Assembly: GCA_004194705.1 (NCBI GenBank)
Contig: SADC01000021.1
Span: forward strand, 310,001-374,000
DNA length: 64,000 nt
DNA from: Ditylenchus dipsaci
Lineage: Eukaryota > Nematoda > Chromadorea > Rhabditida > Anguinidae
Direction: 5' to 3'
Below the pieces are notes generated by a model. The model made no database searches. It was not told the DNA's origin and saw nothing but the letters and a program-made list of their open reading frames with translations. This document shows positions 53,190-64,000 of this stretch, in pieces. A program made the position numbers and the translations under genes. Within the stretch, counting starts at the first letter, position 1; each line of letters begins with the position of its first letter.

Positions 53190-53248
53190 ACCACGGCGTG
53201 TCGACCATTGACCGGTCTCCAAGGGTCGCGTTAAATCAAGATTCGACT
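53190..53248. mobile_element. Solitary Tigger-like right end
   Basis: gggtcgcgttaaatcaagattcgactgta, reverse-complemented TACAGTCGAATCTTGATTTAACGC, preceded by gaccattgaccggtctccaa. The same layout (tip, then ggtcgcc-type spacer, then half site) is seen at 59172-59357. Confidence 0.5.
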
Positions 53249-55271
53249 GTATTTTTTGAGACGGCTGGATCAATGCTTTTTACAGTTGAGATGCTTTTTA
53301 GAAGGTTTTTGGATTATTCAATTTTGTGGCCATCGATTTTCATATATTTTTTGCTTGGCACTTTTGCTCAGGTATCGAGGTATTCTTATAAACTTATTTT
53401 GTCATTTTTAGCCAGCTGAATAAATAGACAACAACCCGTATCCTTTTCGCTGATTAGACTAGAAGAAAAGGAGCCTTCCAGGCTCCTTTATTTTAGACAC
53501 AAATGACGCGGTTGTCAAAAGCCTAATAAGAATCCCGAAATTTCACTGAGCTCAAAGCTTGTCTGCTTTGTTTGTCTAAAAAATACAAACTTTTTATTTG
53601 CGACCTGATGCTTGAAAAAAGGAAGAGATCCTATAGATGTGCACCATTTTTACAGAATAAAAATTTAAAAATTAAAGAAACAGGCCGAAGATGGATTTTT
53701 CCAAAAAAAACAAAAATTTTGCTAAGCTCAGAGTCAACCTCGAAATGTTAACGTTTAATTTAGCGACCTAATGATCAAAGGAAGAGGACATTCTGTAAAT
53801 GTCTACCGCTTTTCGAAAAAAAAAACACTTTGACGATATTTTAACAAGACAATGCCTGAAAAATGTAGTACAGTGGCGCCACCGTTTCAATCAAAGTCCT
53901 TCCTTCAATCGAAGCCCACTCTTTTAGCGAAAAATTGCGTGGCCGAAGTGGCACCAGTCTCTGAGGAGATTGGCAATCTTCAGTTTTGGTAAATGACCGG
54001 TGAAAGGCACCCCCTATTTTCAAACCCGATAATTTTGACAGGCTTGAGAAACCGTCAGAGGGTTGGAGAGCTCGTACTCTTTGGTCTTCCTGACCACCTG
54101 AGCTAAGTTAAAAGTTTGTTCTCGATGTTTGTGCCCAAAACATAAACATCTCATAATTTCACTTAATATTCATAAGAAAGAGGAGATCTGTATATTGTTC
54201 ACCTCTTTTCACAGAATTAAAAATTTAAAAAAACTTGGGTACCAGCCAGATCAAAAGTAAATTTTATCCCGAAATTTCACTGAGTTTAAAGTTTATTTGC
54301 GACGTTTGTCCCCAAACACAAACATTAAATGTGACAACCCTATGCTCAAACGATATACGAGATCATGTAGTTGCACAAAAAATGATAAAATATTTGCTAG
54401 GTAATAATTGAAAAGAAGCGAAAACGTTACTGAATCTCATAGTCCAAATATTCTGTGAAGATGTTAAGCAGCAAAAATTCATCTTTGTAATACAGAAGAA
54501 GAAAATTTATTTAATCAAAAAAATCGTCTGTTCGAAAGGGCGAAACCATCAAAGTATCAAATAAAAACAAATATTAATTATATAGAAATTTCAAAATGAA
54601 TTTGACCAGTAGTACATGCGTCATGTGCACCACAAAAGATCAACTGAAATCAAATGTTTAGATGTTTGCACCCAACCAGACATAGTTAATCTCCGAACAG
54701 GAAGATAAACTTCTCCTCTAATGGGAGAACAAGGTGATTGAAAGACCATCAGCTGCTGCTGCTAAATGAACACTAATTAACTACGAAAAAGACAACCCTA
54801 ATTCGATCTTTTGGCGCCTGCACTTCGGTGCAAAAACTATTGGTTTAAAAATAAAATTAGGTAAGAAAATATTTTTTACGCTTCAAGTAAAAGTGTGATT
54901 AAGAAATTTACAGCACACATTATTATCTTTTTCAACAAAACAAAAAACAAACATTCTATTTTATAAAAAAATTTAATTTGTTATAATATGAGATCTTTGA
55001 TCCGTTTACTTTTTTTATTCTGGTCTTTTTGATGTTTAAAAATGCATTTGCAAGTAAGTAAATGTTTAAGGAAGGGCTATGGGACTTGGGTACAAGGCAG
55101 GGCTTCGATCCCGAAATTTAGAAAATAGGTACAGTTGCTCAAAAAGTATATTTCAAGGTGTTTTGGCAAAAAATGCGATTTTATCCGGTGCTTATTTCTC
55201 TTTTGGTACTAAAAATAAGACTTTGGCGTAAAATTCTTTAAAAAATAAGATTCAGAGACCCAAAGTAAATA

Positions 55272-55410
55272 CAGTCAACCCCCGCTATAGTCACAGCCCT
55301 GGTGACCGGCCTTGGGGTGTCATTTTAGCGAGGGTGCCACTTTAGTCATTTTCTTCCAGGCAAAACCAAACTAGCTGACACCAAGGTGTCACTATAGCGA
55401 GGTGCTTCTG
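55272..55410. mobile_element. Small Tigger-type MITE
   Basis: TA-CAGTCAACCCCCGCTATAGTC at the left. At the right tgtcactatagcgaggtgcttctg-TA (decayed tip). Internal tagcgagggtgccacttta and ggtgtca(c/t)(t/a) repeats. About 139 bp. Confidence 0.65.
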
Positions 55411-55530
55411 TAGTGGTGGTTGTTTGTATTAACAAGTACAGATCGTTCAACTTAAGGAGTAGCGTTAATACTAATAGCTGTTTGGGACTTGGGGTTAAAT
55501 TTAAATATAAAGTACGGAAATAATTTAATA

Positions 55531-55710
55531 CAGTCGAGCTCCGATACAACGACAACCCCAATATAGCGAGACTTTTTTAAAATTTGGTTGGCCGGTGGAC
55601 AAATTAGTCAAAATTTAACCCCAATACAATGTCACACAATATGACGACACCCGTCGCACGTCACTGACAAAGAAAATTACCCTCGATATAACGACATGTC
55701 ACCATCTTAT
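55531..55710. mobile_element. Tigger-type terminus with gatataacgaca repeats
   Basis: TA-CAGTCGAGCTCCGATACAACG at the left, followed by ccaatatagcgag, ccaatacaatgtc and ctcgatataacgacatg. No right tip was found. Similar subterminal repeats occur at 100-540. Confidence 0.55.
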
Positions 55711-56498
55711 CCACTAAATGCAATCGAAACATCATTTTTGATTAAAAGAAAAAAGTATGGAAAAAATATGTCAAGTATTGTCTGAATTCTTCGCGTTTTA
55801 CTTGTTCTTACGTATTTAATACCATGTTTTCAAAAACCTGATTTTCGGTTCACCAGATTGGTAAAATAACTTATTCCCAATTGAATGAGACCTAAGGTCG
55901 GTACCTAGGGGTATCATTTTAACGGAACTCTAGTGAAAGGGCTAAAGTGAGTGCTCAATTAAGGTACTCAAATGGTTTGAGTTGTCTGAACGAGGGTGCG
56001 GGTGATCTGATAAGTGTCAATGTATAAAACGGCATAAAAAATAGGATGCATAGTCGATAAGAGCACAAAAATTGACAATTGAAGGAAATTAAAAATATAA
56101 AAAGCCACATGGCCGTCGGGTTAGACACTTTATTAAGCACCTTGTGGGATATTTTGGCAAACTTAACATATCCGTCTAGTCTACAAAATCAATAAGATTT
56201 CAATTTTTCTGCAGACGCCAAAACTATTGCCAGTAAGACCCGCTACCCGCTTAGAAAAATATCGATTCTCGGGTGGTCTCATAAAAAATTTTTTTACTTA
56301 AAATGAGCACTATTAAACCAAAAACAAAAAATTTCTGCGAACCCATTACCACCATGGCGTGTGAAATTTAAAAAATCACTAATAGGAGAATTTTCGCTTC
56401 CAAGACAAAAATGAGAATATTTTCTAAAACCTCTTTATTTTGATTACAGTACACTCTCGATACAGTGTAGCTTGCGGGGATCGGAAAAATATACACTA

Positions 56499-58511
56499 CA
56501 GTCAACTCTCCCTACTATGGCACCCATCGGGACCGGACAAAAGTGCCATAGTAGGGAGAGTGCCATAGTACAGAGTTTTTTGAAAATGCTTTATTCCCTT
56601 CAACAAACGCATACATTTTGCATATTCTTTTCAACAACACATATCATGCCTGCCTAAAACACTCCAGAATGGTCGGCTGACGCATCTTCTTTTGACGGAT
56701 CTCCTGCATTTCGTCCTCCAGTTTGTCGCACACCTGCATCACGCTGAGCTTTCCACTCTCCTGCTGCATGAATTTACGAACGGTACTCATCGCGCGCTCG
56801 GCCTCCTTGAACGAAACTTCTTCCTTCTCGACAATTAGGTCTTCCTCATCTATGTCTGAATCCTCTTGACGCATCACTCCGTCAGCAATCTCCTGTAGTG
56901 TTAGTGTTCCTCCAGTGGCAAGTCGCTCATCAGCTTCGAGAAAGTCGGATAGATCCATCTCTTCACCTTCATTCATTCTTTCCCCCACAGGCAAAGCTTC
57001 CCAGAGCTCGATTAGCTCATTGTCCTCTCGTTCAGGCTGGATATCCTAAACGAAGCTTCATTATGCATCCTTCTCATCCTTAGGACAAACCTCTTCGACG
57101 AACTTGGCCTTTACAAAACAATTTTTGACTGTCGACTGGCTGACGCGATCCCAAGCATTTCGGAGGAGGTGCAGAGAATCCAGCAGATCGAATTTGAAGT
57201 CCTTTCGTTTTTCCATAGCATTGAGTCGGCGGCGCAGCAGGAGCTCCTTGTAGTGACGCTTCAGATTTTCAATGATTCCTTGATCCATAGGCTAAAAGCA
57301 GAAGACCTTAAGCTGAAACTTTTTATAAGAAGCTTACCTGCGACTTTGCTGTTGTGTTAGGTGGAAAAAAAGCCAGCTGAATATTGTCCAGTTTGAGGTC
57401 AGAAGGATGCCCTGCGAAGTTGTCCAAAAAGAGTAGCATTTTGCGTCCCTGCTGGCTGAGTCGTCCGTCATACTTTCGTAGCACCTCCTCGAAGAGATCG
57501 GCTGTCATCCATGCCTTTGAGTTCGCTTTGTACTTGAGCGGAATCTCCTTGTTCTTAAAAGCACGAGGCTTCTTAGACTTGCCAATCGCCAAAAGAGGGA
57601 ATTTCTCTGTGCCGCTCATATTCGCGCCGACCAGAAGAGTGATTCTAAAGCGACGTGTTTATGTTTAGTCATTCACCGAACTTCCTACCTCTGCTTGCTC
57701 TTCTTACCACCAGTGCACCGCTCACCTCGGAAGGCCATTGTCTTGTGCGGAAGGAGCTGCCAGAAAAGCCCAGTCTCGTCTAGGTTGAAGACGTCGTCTG
57801 CGGAGAACTTCTCGAGCAAGGGCTTCGATACCGATTGTTGCCACTCTAGTAGAGATCGCATGTTGACTGCTCCTGCTTCGCCCTGCACTGTTTTGAACGT
57901 GATGCCGTAGCGCGCCTTGAACTTCTCTAGCCAACCTTCGCTCGCCGTGAAACCAGTGATGCCATCAGTTCGGCCAGCGTGAGTGCCTTCTCCTAAACAA
58001 ACAACGAAATCACGTGAACAAAAAATTGCAAATCTCACCTTCATGAGATCACCACTGATGGGAAGATTCTCTCCTCTTGCTTGCTTCGACCACTTGATTA
58101 GCGCCTCGTCGAGCATCGGGTTGTTAGCTTGCGTCAGTTTCTTGCGCTTCATCGGAACTCCTTCTTCGACGGCAGCTTCAATCGCCTCCTTGTTGCTGAG
58201 AATGCTCTGAACGGCTGTCCTCTTGACTTCAAAGCCCCACTTCATAGTGAAATCCCTGGCCAACTTCGTCTGATTGCTTTCCCTCTTTGCGGCTTCGATG
58301 ATCGCTCGCTTCTGCTCCAGCGTGAAATCGGTTCGCTTGCGCTTTTCAGAGTTCATTTCTAAAAATGGGTGAATTGTCAAGTGCCATAATAGAAAGGTTT
58401 TCGAAAAATCAATGTGCCATGGTAGCCTTTTAAAATGATGGGAACGGAGAAAAGTGCCATAATAAGGAGAGTGCCATAGTAGAGGGGTGCCATAGTAGGG
58501 AGAGTTGACTG
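56499..58511 (-). mobile_element. Tigger/pogo-family DNA transposon, nearly intact
   Basis: TIRs CAGTCAACTCTCCCTACTAT at both ends (right end read on the minus strand), continuing ggcaccc, with a TA target duplication at 56497-56498 and 58512-58513. Length 2013 bp. Subterminal gtgccatagtagggagag repeats lie inside both ends. It contains a single five-exon transposase gene on the minus strand. Confidence 0.95.
56644..58356 (-). CDS. Tigger-like transposase (pogo superfamily), 5 exons, one frame break
   Basis: Exons 58356-58039, 57992-57689, 57644-57338, 57291-57091 and 57045-56644, with GT-AG introns of 44-47 nt. They total 1532 nt, one short of a 510-residue frame. N-terminus: MNSEKRKRTDFTLEQKRAII with a helix-turn-helix (CENP-B/pogo type) DNA-binding region, then a second DNA-binding block (GITGFTASEGWLEKFKARYG). 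DDE catalytic core: FNLDETGLFW (first Asp), LLFLDNFAGHPSD (second Asp) and DFKFDLLDSLHLLRNAW (third acidic region). The third exon also has the usual LLVGANMSGTEKFPLLAIGK. C-terminus is acidic and ends ECFRQA. The missing base is near 57967 (AEL/GITGF junction). It catalyses excision and integration at TA. Apart from that base it looks recently active. Confidence 0.92.
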
Positions 58512-58646
58512 TATATCGAGGGTTACACTATATCGAGGGTACACTGTAAGCCAGTTTGGCTTAGAGCTGATAAAATGAGGTTGAAAAATATACACTATAT
58601 CGAGATCTACACTATATCGAGGGTACACTGTATCGAGAGTTGACTG

Positions 58647-59731
58647 TAATTGGATGTCGAACTAAATAAGAAATTTATGCAAAATTTTTATTACTCGATT
58701 AGCCATTTTTCGGCTTAAACAAAAGCTGAGAGTCAGTCTACACGCTTTAAAAAAAACGAGAACATAAAGCCATTGTGGTCACTATTCAAGCTAAACTTAA
58801 AACCTAAATTTTCCCACAAAATGCCAATTTTTTTATTTTAATGATTTTATTAAAAAATTCGAAAAACTGACATTTCGAGGAAAAGTAACATGCTGAAGTT
58901 TGGCTTAACTGGATTATAATCATGGCTCCGTTTCTGAGTTTTTGATAAACGTCGTATAGGTCTGACTATCAGCTTTCTTTTACGCCTAAGTATAGCCATT
59001 TGAGGAAAAAAGGTTGTGTAATTTTCATAATTAAGCTTAACTTAATTGATGAAAAGTAGATAATTTAAAAAAATATTATTTTTGTCCTGAAGAAAAAATG
59101 CAATATCGTCAATTTTCGGGAATGTGGACTGCTGTAACGATTTATTTAGCGACTTATATGCTTTATCAATACAGTCAAGTCTCGATTTAACGAAACCCCG
59201 ATTTAACGAAACTCTTGATTTAACGAACCTTTTTTTGGTGGCTATTTGGCCACCGATTAAATAAAATGACTAAAATAAGCTCTCGATTTAACGAAACCTT
59301 CGATTTAACGAACATTTTTGGCGGTCCCCAGGGGTTCGTTAAATCGAGACTTGAGTGTAGAAAATAATCATAAAGCTTACAAAAATCCACAAAAAATGTT
59401 ACATAAATAAAAAAATTTCCAAATATATTTGTCTTGTCGGAGAAAATAGCCTTTTTCGCGATTTTTCAAATTCGACACGCCATGCCACGGAAGTTCCGTG
59501 ACGGAACGTTCTATGCAAAATTTTCTCACCAAAACACTCTTCTGTTTTTATAGGCCTTTGTCTCAATAAAATAATAAAAAAGGTTAAGTCAAAAGAAAAA
59601 ACAAGAAAACTTTTTTGCAAATAAAACAATTTCCGTTTGTCAGTTTCGGAAAAAGGGCTTTTATTTAGTTTATTTGAAGTTTTTAAATATTTTTTTTACA
59701 AAAAAATATATCTTTTAGAACATTGCTGAAT
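58647..59731. other. Intergenic spacer with one MITE
   Basis: Between the nested Tigger elements and the 3' end of the pRiA4b-like gene. Only the MITE at 59172-59357 is recognisable. The 3' UTR and poly(A) site of the minus-strand gene would be just below 59732. A minus-strand AATAAA-like hexamer is not obvious. Confidence 0.5.
59172..59357. mobile_element. Small Tigger-type MITE, 186 bp
   Basis: TA-CAGTCAAGTCTCGATTTAAC at the left and TTAAATCGAGACTTGAGTG-TA at the right. Repeated gatttaacgaa(a/c)c units lie on both sides of a centre. Confidence 0.85.
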
Positions 59732-62581
59732 TTAGTCGAAAGTATTTTCACTGGCATGATATTCATTGTAGCGCTTAAAGTCAACCTGGTCTTTATCAAA
59801 AGAGCCAGTATTCTCGTCATCTGGCTCTTCATCAGGACCTGCAATATTTTCACTGGTCAAAATTAGCTCAATACATTAGGGTTTTTTAGTATTCCAGTTT
59901 TTAAATAAGTTTTTAAATAAGCATACCTGGGTCTTCAACTGGAGTGCCACGTTTTCCACCCACACAGCGCGGATACTCTCCACCGTCTGAAGCCAATACC
60001 TTTTCTAAGATCACATCGTGATACCAAGTTGAGCCCAAGTCATACTCATACACCATCTTAGGGTGGTCAGCCGAGAAATGATCGCACACCTGCTCCACTT
60101 TTTCGTGCAAGGTAGTCTCCCATGGCTCAGGATTTTTTCTTGGCTTGCCAATGTACACAGGCTCAGAAGTGTATCTGCCACGGCGCTCACCTTTCACAAA
60201 TTGATGCAAATGTGTGCCTTAAAAGAATCATTGAAGTCTACGACAACGATTTTCCAACGTCAATTAAAAAAAATCTTAAACATTGAACTTCAGCACGGTT
60301 TTTCAACTTGGTTTCTAACTAAACAAGGGCTAGAATTTAATTTTAGGTATAGTTTTGTTAGAAACCAAGTTAAAAAATCCCAAGTTCAATGACTAGAAAA
60401 AAATTTCAAATTGGCGCGGGACAATTTTAGAACGCATGAACAGGGTTTTTAAATAAATATTTCAATAAATAAAGAGTAGAGGTGATGACAGTATGGTATA
60501 CCGTACCGAAACTTGGGGAGATTTCGATATTTTTTTAAGGGTCATTATTGCTCAAGACGACGGTAATTTTCTAGTTTTTTTTTTGAAAAAACATTGAAAT
60601 ATACTTTTTCCTCCCAAAAATGGTAAAAATTAAAAGAAATTGTAGCTCGATAGCTTCAGAATTTCGGCGCTACTTGGATATACCCCCCCCCTCCAAATAA
60701 TTTTTTTAAAGTGTTTCCAAACACCCTATATCGACCTAAAATTGCCTCAGAAGCTCGAAAAAGACATTATTTTTGTGTTCTAGTCAATAAAAACTTGAGT
60801 TTTGGGACCACCGAAAAATACCTATTTTGCCCATTTTTGAAGGGATTTAGGGCCATATAAGGGTGGGAAAGGACCAAAAAGAGGCCAATTTGGTGTAAAA
60901 AGGAAGATGTTCAACAATGTTTTGAATACTGGGGCCTACCGCATAAATAAACTCTGGTATGCATGCTTTTTCATGCATCCAGAGTCACTTTCGAGTGATT
61001 TGTGTCTAAGGTATGTGGGTGTGCGCATCTCAACCCCAAGCAACCAAGCCCCCTGCCCCCGAAGGGGCTTGGTAGGTTAGACACTTACTTACCTTAGACA
61101 TAATTTCGAGCAAGACTCTTGATCAAAAATGGATTTAGAGGCTCTTTTTGTTCTTCTTCGTTTATATCCAAGTATGGTCAGAATTTCTTTTATAATATAC
61201 AATAAATTCTACATTTATCGACATAAAATCATCGACAGGGCGAAAACTGAATCAGGATCAGCGGGTGTTCATCTTGAGTCAGCGTTTGCCACATCGATGA
61301 CCGTAAATGTAGGATTTATGTATAATACAATATATTCGATAACTGTTCGTCTATAATTGTAAAATTTCTAGTACAGTCAACTCTCGCTATAATATACACT
61401 CGCTATAGTATACATCTCGGTATAATATACACCTGAGCGGTATTTGGTTGGCCAGCAACCAAAGTCAAGAAAGTATACTCTCGCTATAGTATACACCTCG
61501 CTATAGTATACACTTCAGAAGTTACACTCTCCTTTACTTTACTCTTGCCATAATGTACACTTGAGAAAACAACGATTTTGTCCTGACAAGAAAAAAATGA
61601 CAGACAAATATCTGCTGTTTTTTGTGTCAATTTCTTGGATGAGGCCTTTTATCAGCAGCACAAAGAAAAGCAAAGTGAACTAACATATTTTTTCCCGGTT
61701 AGTCATTGAATTTTTATCATGGATTTAACAAAGTGCCTTATGATTTGCTGTTACACTCGATATAATATACATATGCGCACAGTTTGGTTTTTTATTCTCA
61801 CTATAATATACACTCGCCATAGTATACTCTCGCTATAATATACACCTAGACCGGTCATGAGGGTGTATATTATAGCGAGAGTTGACTGTATCTTATACAA
61901 GACATTTTACAGTTATCAGCCTACAGTTATTGATTATCGTTTATGTTATATAAGAGACTTTCCCAGTATCACAACATGATTTTTTATTGCAAGATAATCT
62001 AATTTTTCATATTTTCATTATTTTCAACCGCAATAATTTTTTTTCAAAAAAATTATCCTCAAAATCTTACGGAAATTTTCCAATTGCATGACTTTAGAAA
62101 ATACCAAAATTTTGTTCGGTATACCGAAATTTTGGTAATACCGTACCGAAATATTGACCGAAAATTTTCTTATCAAAAATACCGTACCGAAAATACCGAA
62201 CTACAAAAAATTGAAAAAACGATACATGAGTTGCTAGCCTACAAAAACATGTGGGCCGAATCTGCTTCCTAGACATGGTAATTTAAAATTATTGCATTTA
62301 TGTTTGAGCTAATATATTACTCAGAAATGATTTTAAAATATTCTAAGCGAACATTTTTAAATTAACATGTTAGTCGAGTAAAGGAGGGTTTTATTTAAAA
62401 AGTAAGTGGTCTTTACAGTCTATTTTTTATGCTAATACTTACCGCTCCATTCAAACACATCTTGAATGACTAGATGCAATTCATAGAAAGTGAAATGATC
62501 AGGCACTTGAACACGGCGCCAAATAGGTGGTTTGAAGCGAGCCAAATTTATCTTAAATTGATAAATCTGGGCAGTAGACAT
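59732..62581 (-). CDS. pRiA4b ORF-3-like domain protein (PF07929-type), 3 exons, complete
   Basis: Exons 62581-62443, 60217-59927 and 59838-59732 join in phase to an intact 178-residue frame with start and stop. Donors GAGCG|GTAAGT and CCAG|GTATGC, acceptors ttcttttaag and atattgcag. The N-terminus MSTAQIYQFKINLARFKPPI then WRRVQVPDHFTFYELHLVIQ matches the family start (kPPIWRRiqVp ... LH.vIQ). WSGTHLHQF, YEYDLGSTWYHDVILEKVLA and EYPRCVGGKRGTPVEDPG follow in the family's order. The tail is acidic (PDEEPDDENTGSFDKDQ). The domain occurs mainly in bacteria and plasmids and sporadically in eukaryotes. Its biochemical function is unknown. A tttag just before the ATG suggests a 5' UTR exon. The first intron (2.2 kb) holds two MITEs. 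Confidence 0.9.
60277..60453. mobile_element. TTAA-type foldback MITE, copy D, in intron
   Basis: Hairpin ggtttttcaacttggtttctaactaaaca / tgttagaaaccaagttaaaaaatccc with right outer end gcatgaacagggtttttaaat. The left outer end is degraded. Lies in intron 1 of the pRiA4b-like gene, about 60 nt from its exon 2 acceptor. Confidence 0.72.
60650..61130. other. Unassigned intronic DNA
   Basis: C/T-rich run (tacccccccccctccaaat) near 60680 and an inverted pair agtcactttcgagtgatttgtgtctaaggtatgtgg / ttacttaccttagacataatttcgagcaagact (60985-61115) around a ccccgaaggggct centre, probably another small foldback element. No gene. Confidence 0.5.
61374..61888. mobile_element. Tigger-type MITE, 515 bp, in intron
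   Basis: TA-CAGTCAACTCTCGCTATAATA at the left, TATTATAGCGAGAGTTGACTG-TA at the right, identical over more than 20 bases. Many internal ctcgctatagtatacac repeats. No transposase. The tip is close to the autonomous element at 56499 (CAGTCAACTCTC), which might mobilise it. Confidence 0.9.
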
Positions 62582-62954
62582 TTCCCTAAAACAAATCTGT
62601 AACGCATAAAGTACACAACATACAAAAGTAGTATTTAAGAAAGTAACTTATGCATTCACACCCTAGCTATTAGGAACGCTTGAAAGTATGAGGTAGAAAT
62701 TGGTTTCCTGCTCTTTTTTGCTTAGGATCACGTGACGGATAAGTCAGGTCAAATTCAGCCATGCCTTACTTGCTATTTTAAGTTGTAACACACGACTAAG
62801 CCCATTAGAGGAAATACGGTAAATTAACCCCTGGAGAAGCAGTTGGAGGTGCTGTTACATACTGGGGGTGGGGTTTGTAGGGGTTAGCTTTAATAATATT
62901 ATTATGTCAGCCAGCCAAATCGGATAAAAAGGAGTACCGTAATACCGGGGGTTT

Positions 62955-62991
62955 AGTTATAGCGGAGTGCCGCTACATCCAGGTTCGACTG
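62955..62991. mobile_element. Solitary Tigger-like right end
   Basis: agcggagtgccgctacatccaggttcgactg followed by TA, a tip shared with 8125 and 44527. Confidence 0.55.
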
Positions 62992-63689
62992 TACTTACGT
63001 ATAACTAAAGCCCCCCCTCTTCTTGGCTAAAAATGTGTACTTTCATACAACAGTACAAAAAATTTGGACAAAAACCACTTCGAATTGTAATGACTCGAGA
63101 AACGTGACAGTTTTAGTATACTTCAAATATGAAATGAGCCTTCATTTGAGCGTGGGTTTTTATTTTAAAAAATACGGTATAAACAGTAAAGTATTATCAC
63201 ACTAGCATACAATTTTTAATAGTTCAGTTTCAATTTGAAATTGTCGAAATATATGTTAATGAAAACAAAAGAAAAAGTTTTAAAATAACTTCTTGCTAGA
63301 TCTTTTAAACAATGAAATGTTGTACTGTTATTTAAAAACTACAGCTTGAGAATATCTGTAAAAAGGAGTCAGATAGGTTTCAACAACATAAACATATGTT
63401 GAAATTTAAAATAACTGAATCAACAGAATATTTTTTTTAATTTAGTGAATATCTATAAAAGTTAATCTTTTTATAATTGTGTGGAAAATTCTAGAACTTA
63501 AAAATGGCTAAACTATATCACAAAAAGCTTTTCCAGCCAAAAAACATGTTTGCTGTAGTTTTCACAGCATCATAATGCATTAAAAATTATTAAAAGATTG
63601 GTCTGGAACAAAGCCGTAAAATGCAGTATGAGCAAATTTTTGGTTGGTGCCAGATGGGTATAATCAGCAAACAAAAATTCAGCCTAAAC

Positions 63690-63785
63690 ATGGTGCCTGG
63701 CGTCGGCAGTGGCGCCAGCGCCGAAAATTTTCATAGTCGGCGCTAACACCGGGTGCCCGCCGCCCATTTTCGGAAGGCCGGCGTC
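63690..63785. repeat. GC-rich ggcgcc/cggcg repeat, possible hAT end
   Basis: ggcgtcggcagtggcgccagcgccgaaaatttt and tcggcgctaacaccgggtgcccgccgcc alternate with AT runs in the manner of the hAT subterminal arrays at 2160 and 18030. No tip or target duplication is in view before the window ends. Confidence 0.4.
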
Positions 63786-64000
63786 AAATCAACTCCCCAC
63801 CCCCTCCCCCCGGACTCATTTTTTCTGCACAACAAGATACGACTAGCATTTCTAAACACTTTCTGAGTAAAAAATTTCAAACTTTGCCAAAAAAGTTGCC
63901 TCCGACCCACCAGGGGCAGATTGTCTATTCGGGTATTTTAGGGTCATTTCGGTTATTTATCACATTTTTCTTGCTGGAGCTGGGCAAAAAGACTCTCTGA

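Larger units (their letters stand above)
48715..56446. other. Gene-poor stretch, repeat-rich
   Basis: Holds the CCGTAT MITE (49496-49736), a Merlin-like remnant (49895-50366), a CGGGTGT-family palindrome (50985-51500), and Tigger-like ends at 53243, 55272 and 55531. 51500-53130 and 53260-55260 show no gene. Weak direct repeats of hydrophobic-frame AT DNA (ccgaaatttcactgag, about 53535 and 54278) suggest a short old duplication. Confidence 0.5.
56447..58646. mobile_element. Outer Tigger-type MITE, split by a Tigger insertion
   Basis: TA (56445-56446) then CAGTACACTCTCGATACAGT at the left, and ACTGTATCGAGAGTTGACTG then TA (58647-58648) at the right. Removing the inner element (56499-58511) and one TA leaves about 185 bp made largely of tacactatatcgaggg repeats. 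The insertion fell in one of those repeats (atacacta-TA-tcgaggg). Confidence 0.82.
62582..64000. other. Upstream flank and window end
   Basis: Contains a solo CCGTATTT MITE end (62808-62820), a Tigger-like right end (62955-62991) and GC-rich hAT-like repeats near 63690-63780. 63000-63600 has no recognisable feature. No promoter element can be defended. Confidence 0.45.

Overview
AT-rich genomic DNA from an animal (metazoan), very probably an invertebrate. The evidence is spliced genes with GT-AG introns (many only 46-59 nt, others several kb), a phosphodiesterase 3 (PDE3) family gene, tRNA-derived SINE-like repeats, and many DNA transposons (pogo/Tigger, hAT, a Merlin-like remnant, TTAA and TA-target MITEs). 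I cannot name the species or phylum from the sequence alone.

Layout. About 0.1-10 kb is repeats: degenerate minisatellite, a hAT deletion derivative with a perfect 8-bp target duplication (2145-3693), tRNA-related repeats (4.3-6.3 kb) and stacked small MITEs (6.8-8.1 kb). 10.3-17 kb holds, on the minus strand, eleven exons of a PDE3-type cyclic nucleotide phosphodiesterase covering the whole catalytic domain. A further exon joins in phase at 28 kb. Candidate 5' exons lie at 37.6-38.1 kb and 48.5-48.7 kb. The long spaces between these exons carry large palindromes, a second hAT fragment, and a 2.1-kb inverted-repeat element at 32.2-34.4 kb. 49-56 kb is mostly repeats, including a MITE and a Merlin-like remnant. 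56.4-58.6 kb is a nested pair: a nearly intact five-exon Tigger/pogo element inserted in an older small Tigger MITE. 59.7-62.6 kb (minus strand) is a complete three-exon gene for a pRiA4b ORF-3-like domain protein, a family best known from bacteria and plasmids.

Base-level observation. Two PDE3 catalytic exons each lack exactly one nucleotide (near 11340 and near 12530), shown both by conserved motifs changing frame and by intron-phase arithmetic. The Tigger transposase also lacks exactly one nucleotide (near 57967). Either these are residual single-base deletions in the assembly, or the PDE3 copy is a recent pseudogene.

Gene functions, where recognisable, are independent: cAMP/cGMP hydrolysis (PDE3), transposition (Tigger), and unknown (pRiA4b-like). 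I saw no operons, CRISPR arrays, rRNA or convincing functional tRNA genes.
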